A stretch of 33,016 bases of DNA, taken from JBAZWV01 sp041660225 (GTDB lineage: Bacteria; Patescibacteriota; Patescibacteriia; 2-12-FULL-60-25). The translations under genes were made by a program, and so were the position numbers. This document shows, piece after piece, positions 14,777-23,052 of the stretch (position 1 is its first letter; each line of letters starts with the position of its first letter). The stretch spans positions 1 to 33,016 of the forward strand of contig JBAZWV010000005.1 of the NCBI GenBank assembly GCA_041660225.1. Reading direction: 5' to 3'. Under the pieces are notes generated by a model. That model saw only the letters and a list, made by a program, of their open reading frames with translations. It was not told where the DNA came from and searched no databases.

Positions 14777-17097
14777 GATACGGCGGGCAATCGCTTTGTC
14801 TCAATCCACGCTTCCATTGCAAGCAAAAATCCAAATCCCAATGGATGGTTCAAATACGGCGTAAACACGTGTAGCGCAGCAAGCGCAACAACCGATGAAA
14901 CCAATGCGGCGCGGATCAAACGATCTTCGCCGCTTTTCCATATACGAAGCGCGATCGAGACAAGGAGCCACGCCATGACCGGAATTCCGAGGATGCCGAA
15001 TTTGATCCAATGCTCGATCCAGCCCCATTCGAACGCGGGCGTCGTGTACCAACCGTCCGGATTCTTTGCCAGGATGCGTGGATCGCGGCTTTGATACGTC
15101 ACCGTTGCGCCAAAACCAGAACCCATGATGGGAGCTTCTTTGATTTTCTTTTCAAGAACAGTGAGCAGATTCCACCGGCTGAGAGCAGCCGCATCCGTCG
15201 CAGATCCGCGAGAACCAAATAATTCTTTTAGCGACCCGACATCAACCTGTGGAAACGGGAAGAAAACCGTGGCAGCAATAATCCCAACCGCAGCGATCAT
15301 CGCGCCGGCGGAACGAAGTGCAGAGCGGAAAAATCCTTTCACACCAGCGAGCCGCATCAACGAAATCGCAAGCACGACGAATCCTGCAAACGCGCCGATC
15401 CAGAAACTACGCGAAAGACTTAACAGCAACGAAAGCCACGCAGCAATCGCAATCATCCAAGCGGATCGTTCCCTTTTTTCTCGCGCGAATAGTGCCGCAG
15501 CGATCAACGCGGAAAAAATCGCGTAGATTTGTGATTGGATAAACACGCGGAACAGATTCCCGGTCACGAGCGTCGCTTCGCCAACCCCGGTACGTCGCAG
15601 CCACAGATAGACATCTTGCGACCATGCTTTTATTCCGTGCGAAAAAATATAAAGCAACGCGAGCGTTTTGATCGGTAACCAGATGAGTGAAGCGAACGCC
15701 GCATTCCGTCCATGGCGCATCAACGCTTCTCCGTCTCGCATCGCGACATCGAGGACCGGAACGATCATCGCAAGATATGCCCACGCGTTCGCATCCTGCA
15801 TGAACGCAGCATTGCGACGGAGGATTCCGAGAGCCGCTCCGTAAACGACGAGAACGCCAAGCGCAAGCCATGCGCTTCGTCCGCGAAGGATTGTTCGTGC
15901 CGTATTCAACAATTTCTCGCGTCGCGGAATCCAATATCGTCCGGCATTCACCATCCAACCAATGCCAAACGCCATCGTAAGACAGATGCGCAGCGATGTT
16001 CCGCCGTCCACCATCGATCCTTCCGTTATCTTCAGCATCGCGCCCTTTGACCCGATCATGAGCTCCGTCATGAGCAGCGCGAGGGCGAACGACGGTCGAC
16101 GCGTTGCAACAAAACCAACGATCGTCGCAACAAGAATCGTCGCAACCGTTCTCGGCACCGGTCCAAACACCGTAGCGAGTGACAAGATTTCAAACGCAAT
16201 AATTCCAAGCAGCCACAACACCCATCCTCCGTTCGGCTTCTGTACGTATTCAATCAGCCTTGCCTCGAAGATGGAAAGCGGCGCAAACAATCGAATCAAC
16301 AAAGACCGCCAGCCAGGATGCCACTTCGCGAAATATTTTTTCAAACTATCGTTGAACATTCCCTGTTTCTTCGTCGAAAAAACCTGCGCAAATGATTGAC
16401 CACCGTGATGGACAATCGTCACGCTCGGGAGATATCGAACCGTCCAACCGGCTTCACGCACCATTCGACAATAATCAACTTCCTCGAACCAGATGAAGTA
16501 ACGCTCATCAAGACCGCCGATCTTCTCAACGACATCGCCTCGAATCAAAAAACACGCGCCCATCACCTGATCGACATCCGCTTCGTTCTTCGGATCGAGA
16601 TCTCGTGCGAAATACTTCTTCAAACTCGGAAGCCACGAAAAGACATGATGCAACTTCAGAAGGATAAGAAGCTGATTCCAAACGTTCGGAAAACGTCGCA
16701 CACTTTCCTGAAACCGTCCGTCCGGATATGAAAGCTTCGGACCAAAAATTCCGGCCTTCGGATGTCGATCCGCTTCGCGAACAAGCTTCGCAAGTGATTC
16801 TCTCGGGCACTCCGTATCAGGATTCAAAAGGAGAACGTATCTCGCATTTCGTCCTTCCATCCCTTGATTGCACGCCTTCGCAAAACCACGATTATCTTCA
16901 TTTGCGATAATCGTAAGCGACATTCCCGTTTCCTGCGCAATCTTTCGCGCGCGATTCACCGACCCATCTGCCGACGCGTTATCAACGACGACGACATCCC
17001 AAGTCAATCCGCGACATGCCTCTGGCAACGAACGCAAACAACGGTCAAGCAGCTTCTCGACGTTCCATGAGACGATAACGATACGAAGATCTTTCAT
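14773..17097 (-). CDS. Fusion of GT2 glycosyltransferase and O-antigen ligase/polymerase-like membrane domain
   Basis: A 774-residue two-part protein. Residues 1-290 are a GT2 (GT-A) transferase of rhamnosyltransferase type: IVIVSWN, VVVDNASADGS, EDNRGFAKACNQG, the DxD-like NPDTE at 92-96, GACFLIRGDV, and WFEEVDYCRMVREAGW. From about 310 on there are some ten hydrophobic segments. The last third matches the Wzy_C/WaaL pattern: LSLSRSFWIGAFAG, APIMGSGFGA, and EWGWIEHWIKFGILGIP. The protein could add a sugar and also polymerise or ligate the glycan. The ATG at 17097 is preferred over 17199 because TTGATC-N17-TAATAA ends 7 nt before it and GT2 homology begins there; from 17199 it would overlap the previous gene by 11 nt. 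Confidence 0.85.
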   Translation of the reverse strand: MKDLRIVIVSWNVEKLLDRCLRSLPEACRGLTWDVVVVDNASADGSVNRARKIAQETGMSLTIIANEDNRGFAKACNQGMEGRNARYVLLLNPDTECPRESLAKLVREADRHPKAGIFGPKLSYPDGRFQESVRRFPNVWNQLLILLKLHHVFSWLPSLKKYFARDLDPKNEADVDQVMGACFLIRGDVVEKIGGLDERYFIWFEEVDYCRMVREAGWTVRYLPSVTIVHHGGQSFAQVFSTKKQGMFNDSLKKYFAKWHPGWRSLLIRLFAPLSIFEARLIEYVQKPNGGWVLWLLGIIAFEILSLATVFGPVPRTVATILVATIVGFVATRRPSFALALLMTELMIGSKGAMLKITEGSMVDGGTSLRICLTMAFGIGWMVNAGRYWIPRREKLLNTARTILRGRSAWLALGVLVVYGAALGILRRNAAFMQDANAWAYLAMIVPVLDVAMRDGEALMRHGRNAAFASLIWLPIKTLALLYIFSHGIKAWSQDVYLWLRRTGVGEATLVTGNLFRVFIQSQIYAIFSALIAAALFAREKRERSAWMIAIAAWLSLLLSLSRSFWIGAFAGFVVLAISLMRLAGVKGFFRSALRSAGAMIAAVGIIAATVFFPFPQVDVGSLKELFGSRGSATDAAALSRWNLLTVLEKKIKEAPIMGSGFGATVTYQSRDPRILAKNPDGWYTTPAFEWGWIEHWIKFGILGIPVMAWLLVSIALRIWKSGEDRLIRAALVSSVVALAALHVFTPYLNHPLGFGFLLAMEAWIETKRLPAVS

Positions 17098-17133
17098 GCG
17101 TTTGTTATTACGATCCACATGCCGATGGATCAA
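17098..17133 (-). promoter_or_regulatory. Internal promoter before the GT2-ligase fusion gene
   Basis: On the minus strand TTGATC (17128-17133), 17 nt and TAATAA (17105-17110) end 7 nt before the ATG at 17097. This is the same leaderless spacing as at 2573 and 29985. Confidence 0.5.
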
Positions 17134-17188
17134 TTCTTTCGCAACAGCTCCAATACTTCGCGCAACCGCTCCACCGATGATTGATAAT

Positions 17189-17905
17189 TCATATCCCATG
17201 TTTTTTTTTGACGATGGCTTCCGCCTCTCGATACCGTCCGACTTCTTTCGGTTGAAAGCCCAGCTTCTGCCATGGAATCATGTACGCGATTTTCGGCATC
17301 CACTTGCTCATCCCCTGTTCCCGCGGTTGGATCCGATATAAGTCGCGATCAATCCACACTCCTATTTTGCCGTTCTCTGCCATCGTTAACCACAGATCCC
17401 AATCCTGAAACTTCGTCAGCGTTTCGTCAAAACCTGGAAAATCCGCGCGTCGTAATAACGATGATGTGTGGATATAGTTTTGTTGTCTGAGTGCTTCGCG
17501 ATCAAATATTCTTCCGCGAAAGCGTTTCGCTCCCCACAAAAAATTCGAATATGCAAACGATGCTTCCGGATGCTTCTCTAGGAGGTTTCGCATCTCTTCT
17601 AGCGCTTCAGGGACAAGTTGCGCATCCGCATCTAAAAATAAAAGAAGCGGAGCGGTTGTTCGCCCCGCACCTTCGTTGCGTGCTTTTGGAGCTCCTCCAT
17701 GTGAATCCAAACGTACGAACCGGATCGGAAGCATTTCCTCAAACTCACGCACGATGCTTCCAGGGTCATCCTGCGAAGCATCGTCGACAACAACAACCTC
17801 AACAGGTTTTACCGTTTCTCGGCAAAGAGCCTCTAGCGTGCGTCGTAAAATGTTAGCATGGTTATAACACGGGATAACCACCGCGATGTCCTCGTGGGTC
17901 GTCAT
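17189..17905 (-). CDS. GT2 family glycosyltransferase
   Basis: A 238-residue soluble GT-A transferase, likely working at the inner face of the membrane on a lipid-linked glycan. VVIPCYNHANILRRTLEAL at the N-terminus, DDAS at 41-44, GGAPKARNEGA, the metal-binding DAD at 92-94 (FLDADAQLVPE), and the C-terminal FQDWDLWLTMAENG at 166-179 are standard family motifs. No membrane segment is seen. The donor sugar cannot be predicted. The ATG at 17905 directly follows the TAA of the GT4 gene (17906-17908), and its end precedes the GT2-ligase fusion. It is part of the flippase-led cluster. Confidence 0.92.
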   Translation of the reverse strand: MTTHEDIAVVIPCYNHANILRRTLEALCRETVKPVEVVVVDDASQDDPGSIVREFEEMLPIRFVRLDSHGGAPKARNEGAGRTTAPLLLFLDADAQLVPEALEEMRNLLEKHPEASFAYSNFLWGAKRFRGRIFDREALRQQNYIHTSSLLRRADFPGFDETLTKFQDWDLWLTMAENGKIGVWIDRDLYRIQPREQGMSKWMPKIAYMIPWQKLGFQPKEVGRYREAEAIVKKKHGI

Positions 17906-18997
17906 TTACGGTTGTATATTCAGGATCTGGGCGAGCTTACCCCATCGTTCCTCCCATTGAAAATCCCGCAACGCCCTCTCTTTTGCCGCGCTCCCCATCT
18001 GCGCTCGCTCCTCTTCGTTATCCAACAATCGTGTGATTGCCACACTCATTTCATCGATCCGGTTGGGATTGATCAAAAGCCCTGTTTTCTCGTGGGTCAC
18101 GGCCTCGCCAGCCCCGCCGCTTCGTCCAGCAATCGCAGGAATGCCCGCAAGTGCCGCCTCTAGGTAAACGATCCCAAACCCTTCAACGTCCGTTTCATCT
18201 TCCCGAACAGGAAGCAAAAAAATATCCGCCGCAGCAAGCCAACATCGCTTCTCTTCTTCGTCCGCATTCCGTACCCACGTCACACGCGTTCTCGCCTCTC
18301 GTGCCACTTCTTCAAGTCGTTCCGCATCCGATCCATCACCGACCACGACATACATGACTGTTCGTGTGGATTGTAATCGCGAAATCGCTCGCAACGAAAA
18401 ATCAATTCCTTTTCGAGGGACGAGCCGCGCCACCGATACTACAAGTTCCGTGTCGCGATCGATCCCCAATCGTCCTCGCGCTTCTTCCCGTGTCGGGTAT
18501 GAAACGTCTTCGACGCCCGGTGTCAGAACAACCGTTGAAAGGCCTGCCACGCGCGCGAGAATATCGCGTCGCGTTGATTCACTGTTGACGACCACTGTCT
18601 TCGCCGCGCGGCATACTCGTCCTAAAAGCCAGAGCTTCCATGCGCCATGCGCCATGCGCACATCCAAACCGTGCAACACGACGACATACTCCGGACCGCC
18701 AAAGATTTTTGAAATCCATGCCGCCGTGCCCACGGGAAACACATGACTCACGAGCAAAACCTTCGCACGTTTCCCCTCACGTCGACTGACACCGATCATC
18801 GGCCACCATTTTGGCCATACAGAACCGACCATCCGCACAGAATCGACACCTTCGAGATCCGCTGCGGGATGATGTTCCGGAACGACAACGCGAATCGCTC
18901 CGTTTGATGCCTTCACAAGCTCATACAAATACCGCGCAACACCTCCTCGTGCTGGTGGATAATCAACGGTGATGAGTGTGACGCGAGGTTCAGTCAT
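17906..18997 (-). CDS. GT4 family glycosyltransferase
   Basis: A 363-residue GT-B transferase. The N-terminal donor/acceptor-side motif is DYPPARGGVARYLYEL. In the second half RLVPRKG at 191-197 supplies the Arg/Lys that bind donor phosphates, and E272 to E280 in EGFGIVYLE is the EX7E motif typical of retaining GT4 enzymes. SRSGGAGEAV-type residues (GRSGGAGEAV) follow. It probably adds a hexose to a lipid-linked oligosaccharide. The ATG at 18997 overlaps the flippase stop by 8 nt (ATGACTGA), and the upstream extension to 19162 encodes sequence unlike the family. Donor unknown. Confidence 0.93.
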   Translation of the reverse strand: MTEPRVTLITVDYPPARGGVARYLYELVKASNGAIRVVVPEHHPAADLEGVDSVRMVGSVWPKWWPMIGVSRREGKRAKVLLVSHVFPVGTAAWISKIFGGPEYVVVLHGLDVRMAHGAWKLWLLGRVCRAAKTVVVNSESTRRDILARVAGLSTVVLTPGVEDVSYPTREEARGRLGIDRDTELVVSVARLVPRKGIDFSLRAISRLQSTRTVMYVVVGDGSDAERLEEVAREARTRVTWVRNADEEEKRCWLAAADIFLLPVREDETDVEGFGIVYLEAALAGIPAIAGRSGGAGEAVTHEKTGLLINPNRIDEMSVAITRLLDNEEERAQMGSAAKERALRDFQWEERWGKLAQILNIQP

Positions 18998-20450
18998 GAA
19001 TCGCTTCCACTTTTTCCGGTGCAGAACGAAACCGCCGGATGAATCCGTATACGTCATCAACGGTGACAAACCGTACGACAAATGCCATCGCAATAGCCAC
19101 GGCAGTGCCAAACACCATCGCCGCCAAAAAATCCATATGCTGACCAATGGCGTCCCACGCAATCCACGAAACAGCCGCAGCGATAAGACCGCGTCCCGTC
19201 AGCCACAACATTCTGCCCCATCCTCCGGCCTGCTCAGCTGTAAATCCGACACCAATAATGAAAAGGATCCAGAAACTGATAACTCCGGCCCATGCCGCGC
19301 CAACAGGCCCCCAAACAGGAACCAAAACCGCATTCAGCGCAATATTAATAACCATCGTGATGACCATCGCCGTCGTCTTCAAGTGCGCACGTCGAGTTGC
19401 GTTCAAGAGCGAACCGATCGGAAAATCAAGGAAAATCGGCAGCAAAACCCACGGTAAAATACGAAAGGCCGGAACGGCTGCTATAAATTCTTGCCCGTAC
19501 ACAAATGGGATGATCCGTGGAGCAAGCGCGGAAAGTCCGGCTGACAATGCAAACCCCATGGCTGCCATGAGACGAAGTGATCCGATGAACGTATTGCGTA
19601 ACTGATCATGCTCTTTATTTGCAAATGCGGCAGCGAGCGCAGGATACAGGGCGGCGACAAACGTCAACGGCAAAAACTGAAGCGCGTATGTGAGTTTATA
19701 TGCAACGGCGTAGGCTCCAACAGCATCAAACCCGTGATACATTTTGATGAAGAGCGTATCGACATATGAATACACTTTCACAGAAATGCCCGCGATCCCA
19801 AACGGAAGCGCTTCACGAATAAGAAGTCGAATATCAGAAGGATGTGGCGTCAGTGCGTGAAAGCCGCTCTTTCGAATCTGAATCAAACTCCATACGACAT
19901 TCCACCCGCTTGCGATAAGGAGCGAGACGGCAAGTCCAATCGGTCCGGTTTTGTACCATGCAGCGGCAATTGCCGTTGTTGCCGTGAGAAGCTGCCCGAC
20001 AAACATTCCGATCGCTTCCGGCTTGAGATTCTGCCGACCACGCAACGCTCCATACAATACGAGATGGATTGTATCTGCCGTCATGACGAGGCACGCCACG
20101 GCAACGGTCAACAGGATCGTCGCATCCGCTCCACCGAGCAAGGCATAGCCCATGGCTGCCAAAGCTGCAGCCGGTGCAAGATACATCTTTGCGCGGATCG
20201 CGGCGCCAAGCAGACGCGCGCCTTCTTCAGTTTTTCCCGCAATCGCCCGAATCACAACCGGCGTCATCCCAAGATCCGCGAACGTAACAAAAATCGACGT
20301 AATCGAAATCGCATAAAAATACGCTCCCGTAATTTCGGTCCCCGACAAGCGGGCGACAAAAATAAACGAAGCGAATGCGATCACCTTTTGCCCGGCCGTC
20401 GCCATCATCAAAAACGCGGCGTTCCTGGCGATCTTGGCCCCGTATGACAT
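18990..20450 (-). CDS. Polysaccharide flippase of the MOP/Wzx type
   Basis: A 486-residue membrane protein with about 12-14 helices that likely moves lipid-linked glycan units across the membrane. It starts MSYGAKIARNAAFLMMATAGQK, the usual beginning of RfbX/Wzx-like transporters, followed by FVARLSGTEITGAYFYA, FADLGMTPVVIRAIA, ALPFGIAGISVKVYSYVDT and GAYAVAYKLTYALQFLP, all typical positions for this family. The ATG at 20450 is chosen from homology and from TTGCAG-N17-TACCAT ending 6 nt upstream; the frame upstream to 20597 runs through a terminator. It is the first gene of the second glycan cluster, and its 3' end overlaps the GT4 start. Confidence 0.9.
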   Translation of the reverse strand: MSYGAKIARNAAFLMMATAGQKVIAFASFIFVARLSGTEITGAYFYAISITSIFVTFADLGMTPVVIRAIAGKTEEGARLLGAAIRAKMYLAPAAALAAMGYALLGGADATILLTVAVACLVMTADTIHLVLYGALRGRQNLKPEAIGMFVGQLLTATTAIAAAWYKTGPIGLAVSLLIASGWNVVWSLIQIRKSGFHALTPHPSDIRLLIREALPFGIAGISVKVYSYVDTLFIKMYHGFDAVGAYAVAYKLTYALQFLPLTFVAALYPALAAAFANKEHDQLRNTFIGSLRLMAAMGFALSAGLSALAPRIIPFVYGQEFIAAVPAFRILPWVLLPIFLDFPIGSLLNATRRAHLKTTAMVITMVINIALNAVLVPVWGPVGAAWAGVISFWILFIIGVGFTAEQAGGWGRMLWLTGRGLIAAAVSWIAWDAIGQHMDFLAAMVFGTAVAIAMAFVVRFVTVDDVYGFIRRFRSAPEKVEAIHD

Positions 20451-20485
20451 GATTGGATGGTAGCGGGTTTGGCTCCGTTCTGCAA
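20451..20485 (-). promoter_or_regulatory. Promoter of the flippase-led glycan cluster
   Basis: On the minus strand TTGCAG (20480-20485), 17 nt and TACCAT (20457-20462) end 6 nt before the ATG at 20450. The -35 touches the T-tract of the upstream terminator, so the cluster is insulated and independently started. Confidence 0.5.
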
Positions 20486-20512
20486 TAAAAAAAGCCCCGG
20501 GTGAATCGGGGC
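20484..20512 (-). terminator. Intrinsic terminator after the 120-residue protein gene
   Basis: On the minus strand GCCCCG-ATTCACC-CGGGGC forms a strong six-pair stem followed by TTTTTTTATT. It begins 3 nt after the stop codon at 20515. Confidence 0.9.
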
Positions 20513-20514
20513 GC

Positions 20515-20877
20515 TCACGAGAGCGGTACGAGAGCGAAGGAGCCAATCGGGGCAGAAAAACCTCCACCCGTTTTGTTGAATACAGCCGTCCATACATGGT
20601 CCTCCAGGGTCAGCACAATACCATTCAAGGTTCCTTCTGCGGTAACAACCGTATCCTTGGCTTTCACGGTGATCGTGACAAGTGATCGAACGCTCGCGGT
20701 TTCCGCCCATTCGAACTCAAGATGAGAGACACACCCGGAGCAAAGGGCTGTCCTGCGGCCCTTCTCGTAAAAAACGAAGCGTCGATTTTCCCACTCCTCC
20801 CAGCCCGTCGGAAGACGATTTTGCCTCAAAAAGGGAGCCGCGATCTCGAATTCCAGACGTCGTTTGGTGTCGACCAT
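20515..20877 (-). CDS. Small protein of unknown function, 120 residues
   Basis: Not recognised. It is soluble, with no signal or membrane segment. The first half is charged and aromatic (GWEEWENRRFVFYEKG), then a CSGC motif at about 47-50 that could bind metal or be redox-active, then alternating strands (LVTITVKAKDTVVTAEGTL) suggesting a small beta-barrel or sandwich. AAGGA sits 7 nt before the ATG, a good ribosome binding site, and a strong terminator follows 3 nt after the stop, so it is a self-contained single-gene unit. This arrangement makes it a convincing gene despite the lack of a known family. Confidence 0.7.
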   Translation of the reverse strand: MVDTKRRLEFEIAAPFLRQNRLPTGWEEWENRRFVFYEKGRRTALCSGCVSHLEFEWAETASVRSLVTITVKAKDTVVTAEGTLNGIVLTLEDHVWTAVFNKTGGGFSAPIGSFALVPLS

Positions 20878-20987
20878 GAACGTTCCTTGAATAGGGTTGA
20901 TAAATGACCTGTGGGCAAGCTAGCAAAAAAGTAGAGAAAAATCAAGGGGTACGGTTCACAACGCTTTAAGTTTTTTTTAGAGCCGTG

Positions 20988-21006
20988 TGCTATAAATTGC
21001 TCTGTC
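20988..21006 (+). promoter_or_regulatory. Extended -10 promoter of the serine hydrolase gene
   Basis: TGCTATAAAT (20988-20997) lies 9-10 nt before the ATG at 21007, giving at most a few bases of leader. A run of eight T precedes it; no strong -35 is visible. Confidence 0.55.
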
Positions 21007-22062
21007 ATGGCTGAATCACAAAAGCGCTCCGGACAAGGTTTCCTTATAAAGGGGCTTCTTATAGCCTGCGGAGCCGCAGCCGTCTTTGCGCTTGGTTTTC
21101 ATACTGCGCGCTCTTCTTCTCCTCCCCCGACCCCAGAGCCTGCCGTAGAGGATGCGGGAGAAGCCATCAGACAGAATGGCTACGCTTTTATCAACCCCCT
21201 TCTTGAATGTGAGATTGCTGAAGGAAGAATCAACACACAATTGGAACCCTTTAAGGAGTCCGTAGAAAATATCATTCAATCAAAAATTCGCAACAGGGAG
21301 ATAACGGAAGCCGCAGTCTATTTTCGCGATATGAACAATGGCCCCTGGTTCGGAATTAACGAAAAAGATGAGTTTCTTCCCGCGAGTTTACTCAAGCTAC
21401 CTCTCGCTCTAAGCCTTTATAAATTGGCAGAATCACGCCCAGAAATTCTTCAGGAGAGAGTGGTGCTAAAACAAAAATACGACTTTCCAGGATTCGTGCA
21501 GACGTATCCACCGAGCCAGGAAATCGAGGCCGGAAAGGATTACAGCATCGAAGAACTCCTACGCGCCTCCCTCATTTATTCGGATAATCAGGCAACGGAA
21601 CTTTTGCTTCTGGTAGCCATTCCCCAATTACAGCAAAAGGGCTTCATGGGAAATGCTCCAATCAGCCTCAATAACGATCTCGCCTACCTTGATTCCATCA
21701 TGAGCGCTGAAAAAGAAAAACTCTCCGTACGAGATTATTCAAGATTTTTCCGAATTCTCTTCAACGCGTCGTTCTTGAACCGCGACTATTCGGAACAGGT
21801 CCTCACCCTGCTCAACGGTGTAGAATTCAAACAGGGTCTTCGTGCCGGTGTCCCGTCAAATATCATCGTTGCGCATAAATTTGGAGAAAGTGGAACCGTG
21901 GGAGCAGAGTATCAACTCCACGACTGCGGAATCATCTATTATCCCAATCATCCGTATCTCCTCTGTATAATGAGCCGTGGGGAAAATCCCGACGAGCTCC
22001 CCCTCGCGATCAAGGAAATTTCTGAAGAAGCGTACAATCAGGTAAAGAAACAGTTCCCATAA
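21007..22062 (+). CDS. Membrane-anchored serine hydrolase of the class A beta-lactamase/PBP fold
   Basis: A 351-residue extracytoplasmic enzyme. Residues about 12-34 form an N-terminal anchor, followed by a Ser/Pro-rich linker. The three active-site elements of penicillin-recognising enzymes are present: S127-x-x-K130 (ASLLK), S192-D193-N194 (YSDNQATE), and K291-F-G (HKFGESGT, replacing KTG). I do not see the omega-loop ExxLN glutamate that class A beta-lactamases need for deacylation, so a peptidoglycan-related or other acyl-serine role is more likely than drug hydrolysis. Codons such as ATA, AGG and TTA look more frequent here than in the neighbours, a hint of different origin. It is a lone gene bounded by its own promoter and a bidirectional terminator. 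Confidence 0.85.
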   Translation: MAESQKRSGQGFLIKGLLIACGAAAVFALGFHTARSSSPPPTPEPAVEDAGEAIRQNGYAFINPLLECEIAEGRINTQLEPFKESVENIIQSKIRNREITEAAVYFRDMNNGPWFGINEKDEFLPASLLKLPLALSLYKLAESRPEILQERVVLKQKYDFPGFVQTYPPSQEIEAGKDYSIEELLRASLIYSDNQATELLLLVAIPQLQQKGFMGNAPISLNNDLAYLDSIMSAEKEKLSVRDYSRFFRILFNASFLNRDYSEQVLTLLNGVEFKQGLRAGVPSNIIVAHKFGESGTVGAEYQLHDCGIIYYPNHPYLLCIMSRGENPDELPLAIKEISEEAYNQVKKQFP

Positions 22063-22071
22063 CATACAAAA

Positions 22072-22098
22072 AAGCCTCCAGAGATGGAGGCCTTTTTG
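22072..22098. terminator. Bidirectional terminator between the serine hydrolase and rpsI
   Basis: GCCTCC-AGAGAT-GGAGGC with AAAAAA on the left and CTTTTTG on the right works on both strands. It ends the plus-strand hydrolase gene and the minus-strand ribosomal protein operon. Confidence 0.9.
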
Positions 22099-22138
22099 TA
22101 CCCGGCTTCTAAAGCAGGATTCAACCGACATTCTACGT

Positions 22139-22666
22139 TTAACGCTTTGACCACTGCGGCGATCGGCGAGCCGACTTCTTCCCGAACTTCTTGCGTTCAC
22201 GCTTGCGTGAGTCGCGGGTGAGATACCCGAGCTTCTTGAGAGCTGTGCGATACGTCGGATTGAGTTCGATGAGGGCGCGGGAGATCCCTTGGCGAATTGC
22301 CTGGGCCTGGCCACGAATACCTCCGCCTTCAACCTTCGCGCTGATATCGACCGTCGTGTCCTGACCGACAGTCTTCATGGGCGAAGCAACCTGTTCGCGA
22401 AGATCAAACGTTGAAAAATACGCTTCCATTTTCTTGCCGTTGACGGTGATCGTCCCCTTGCCGTTCTTGATCAGACGGACGCGTGCCACCGACGTCTTGC
22501 GACGTCCGATCGCCGGAATAAATGAACCGCCCTTCGCCAATTCGGCAGCGTTCACTTCTTCAGCTTCCGCGACAACAGCGTCGTCCTCTTTTTTGACGGC
22601 TTTCTTGCGTGGAGCTTTCTTCACCACTTCTTTCTCACTGTCTTTCTTTTTCGGTGTCGTAGGCAT
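22139..22666 (-). CDS. rpsI: 30S ribosomal protein S9 with lysine-rich N-terminal extension
   Basis: Small-subunit protein whose C-terminal tail reaches the P-site tRNA. The S9 core begins at about residue 48 (IPAIGRRKTSVARVRL) and includes VEGGGIRGQAQAIRQGISRAL and the tail LTRDSRKRERKKFGKKSARR ending in QWSKR, with the conserved C-terminal Lys-Arg. A Lys/Glu/Ala-rich stretch of about 45 residues precedes the core, making the protein longer than the usual 130. The ATG at 22666 is 4 nt after the rplM stop; a TTG 12 nt earlier overlaps rplM and is not needed. It is the last gene of the operon before the shared terminator. Confidence 0.96.
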   Translation of the reverse strand: MPTTPKKKDSEKEVVKKAPRKKAVKKEDDAVVAEAEEVNAAELAKGGSFIPAIGRRKTSVARVRLIKNGKGTITVNGKKMEAYFSTFDLREQVASPMKTVGQDTTVDISAKVEGGGIRGQAQAIRQGISRALIELNPTYRTALKKLGYLTRDSRKRERKKFGKKSARRSPQWSKR

Positions 22667-22670
22667 AGGA

Positions 22671-23051
22671 TTAGACAATGATGAGACGCTTCATGCGAAG
22701 CGCTTGGGTGCGATTCTTCGGCAACATGTACTTCACGGCGTGACGAAGCACTTCACCCGGATTCTCGTCGCGGAGCTTCGAGACCGGCGTCATCTTCAAA
22801 CCACCCGGACGGTTCGAGGTGCGATAGTGCACTTTCTGCTCCCACTTCTTTCCGGTGAAGGCAATCTTGTTGACGTTCGACACTTTCACAATGTCACCGC
22901 TGTCGATATGCGGAACATAGCTCGCTCGGTGTTTGCCGATGAGGATCGTTGCGATCCGCGTCGCGAGACGTCCAACGACCTTATCGGTCGCGTCGATCTC
23001 GTGAACCTTGCGGGTCACTTTGGGCATTCCAACCTGTTTCTTCCATGGCAT
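22671..23051 (-). CDS. rplM: 50S ribosomal protein L13
   Basis: Early-assembling large-subunit protein of 126 residues, somewhat shorter than the usual 140. DATDKVVGRLATRIATIL, HIDSGDIVKVSN, KIAFTGKKWEQKVHYRTSNRPGG and EVLRHAVKYMLPKNR are the L13 signatures. The ATG at 23051 is one base after the rplQ stop and is preceded by AAGGA (within the rplQ end) at short spacing, so it is one of the few genes in the operon with a clear ribosome binding site. Together with rpsI it forms the usual L13-S9 pair. Confidence 0.96.
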   Translation of the reverse strand: MPWKKQVGMPKVTRKVHEIDATDKVVGRLATRIATILIGKHRASYVPHIDSGDIVKVSNVNKIAFTGKKWEQKVHYRTSNRPGGLKMTPVSKLRDENPGEVLRHAVKYMLPKNRTQALRMKRLIIV

Positions 23052-23052
23052 A

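Noticed and set aside
20451..20597. Upstream extension of the flippase
   Set aside because: The frame runs through the terminator hairpin and the 3' end of the neighbouring gene.
20991..22062. Antibiotic-resistance beta-lactamase
   Set aside because: The SxxK/SDN/K-x-G pattern is shared by many penicillin-recognising enzymes, and the deacylating glutamate is not seen.
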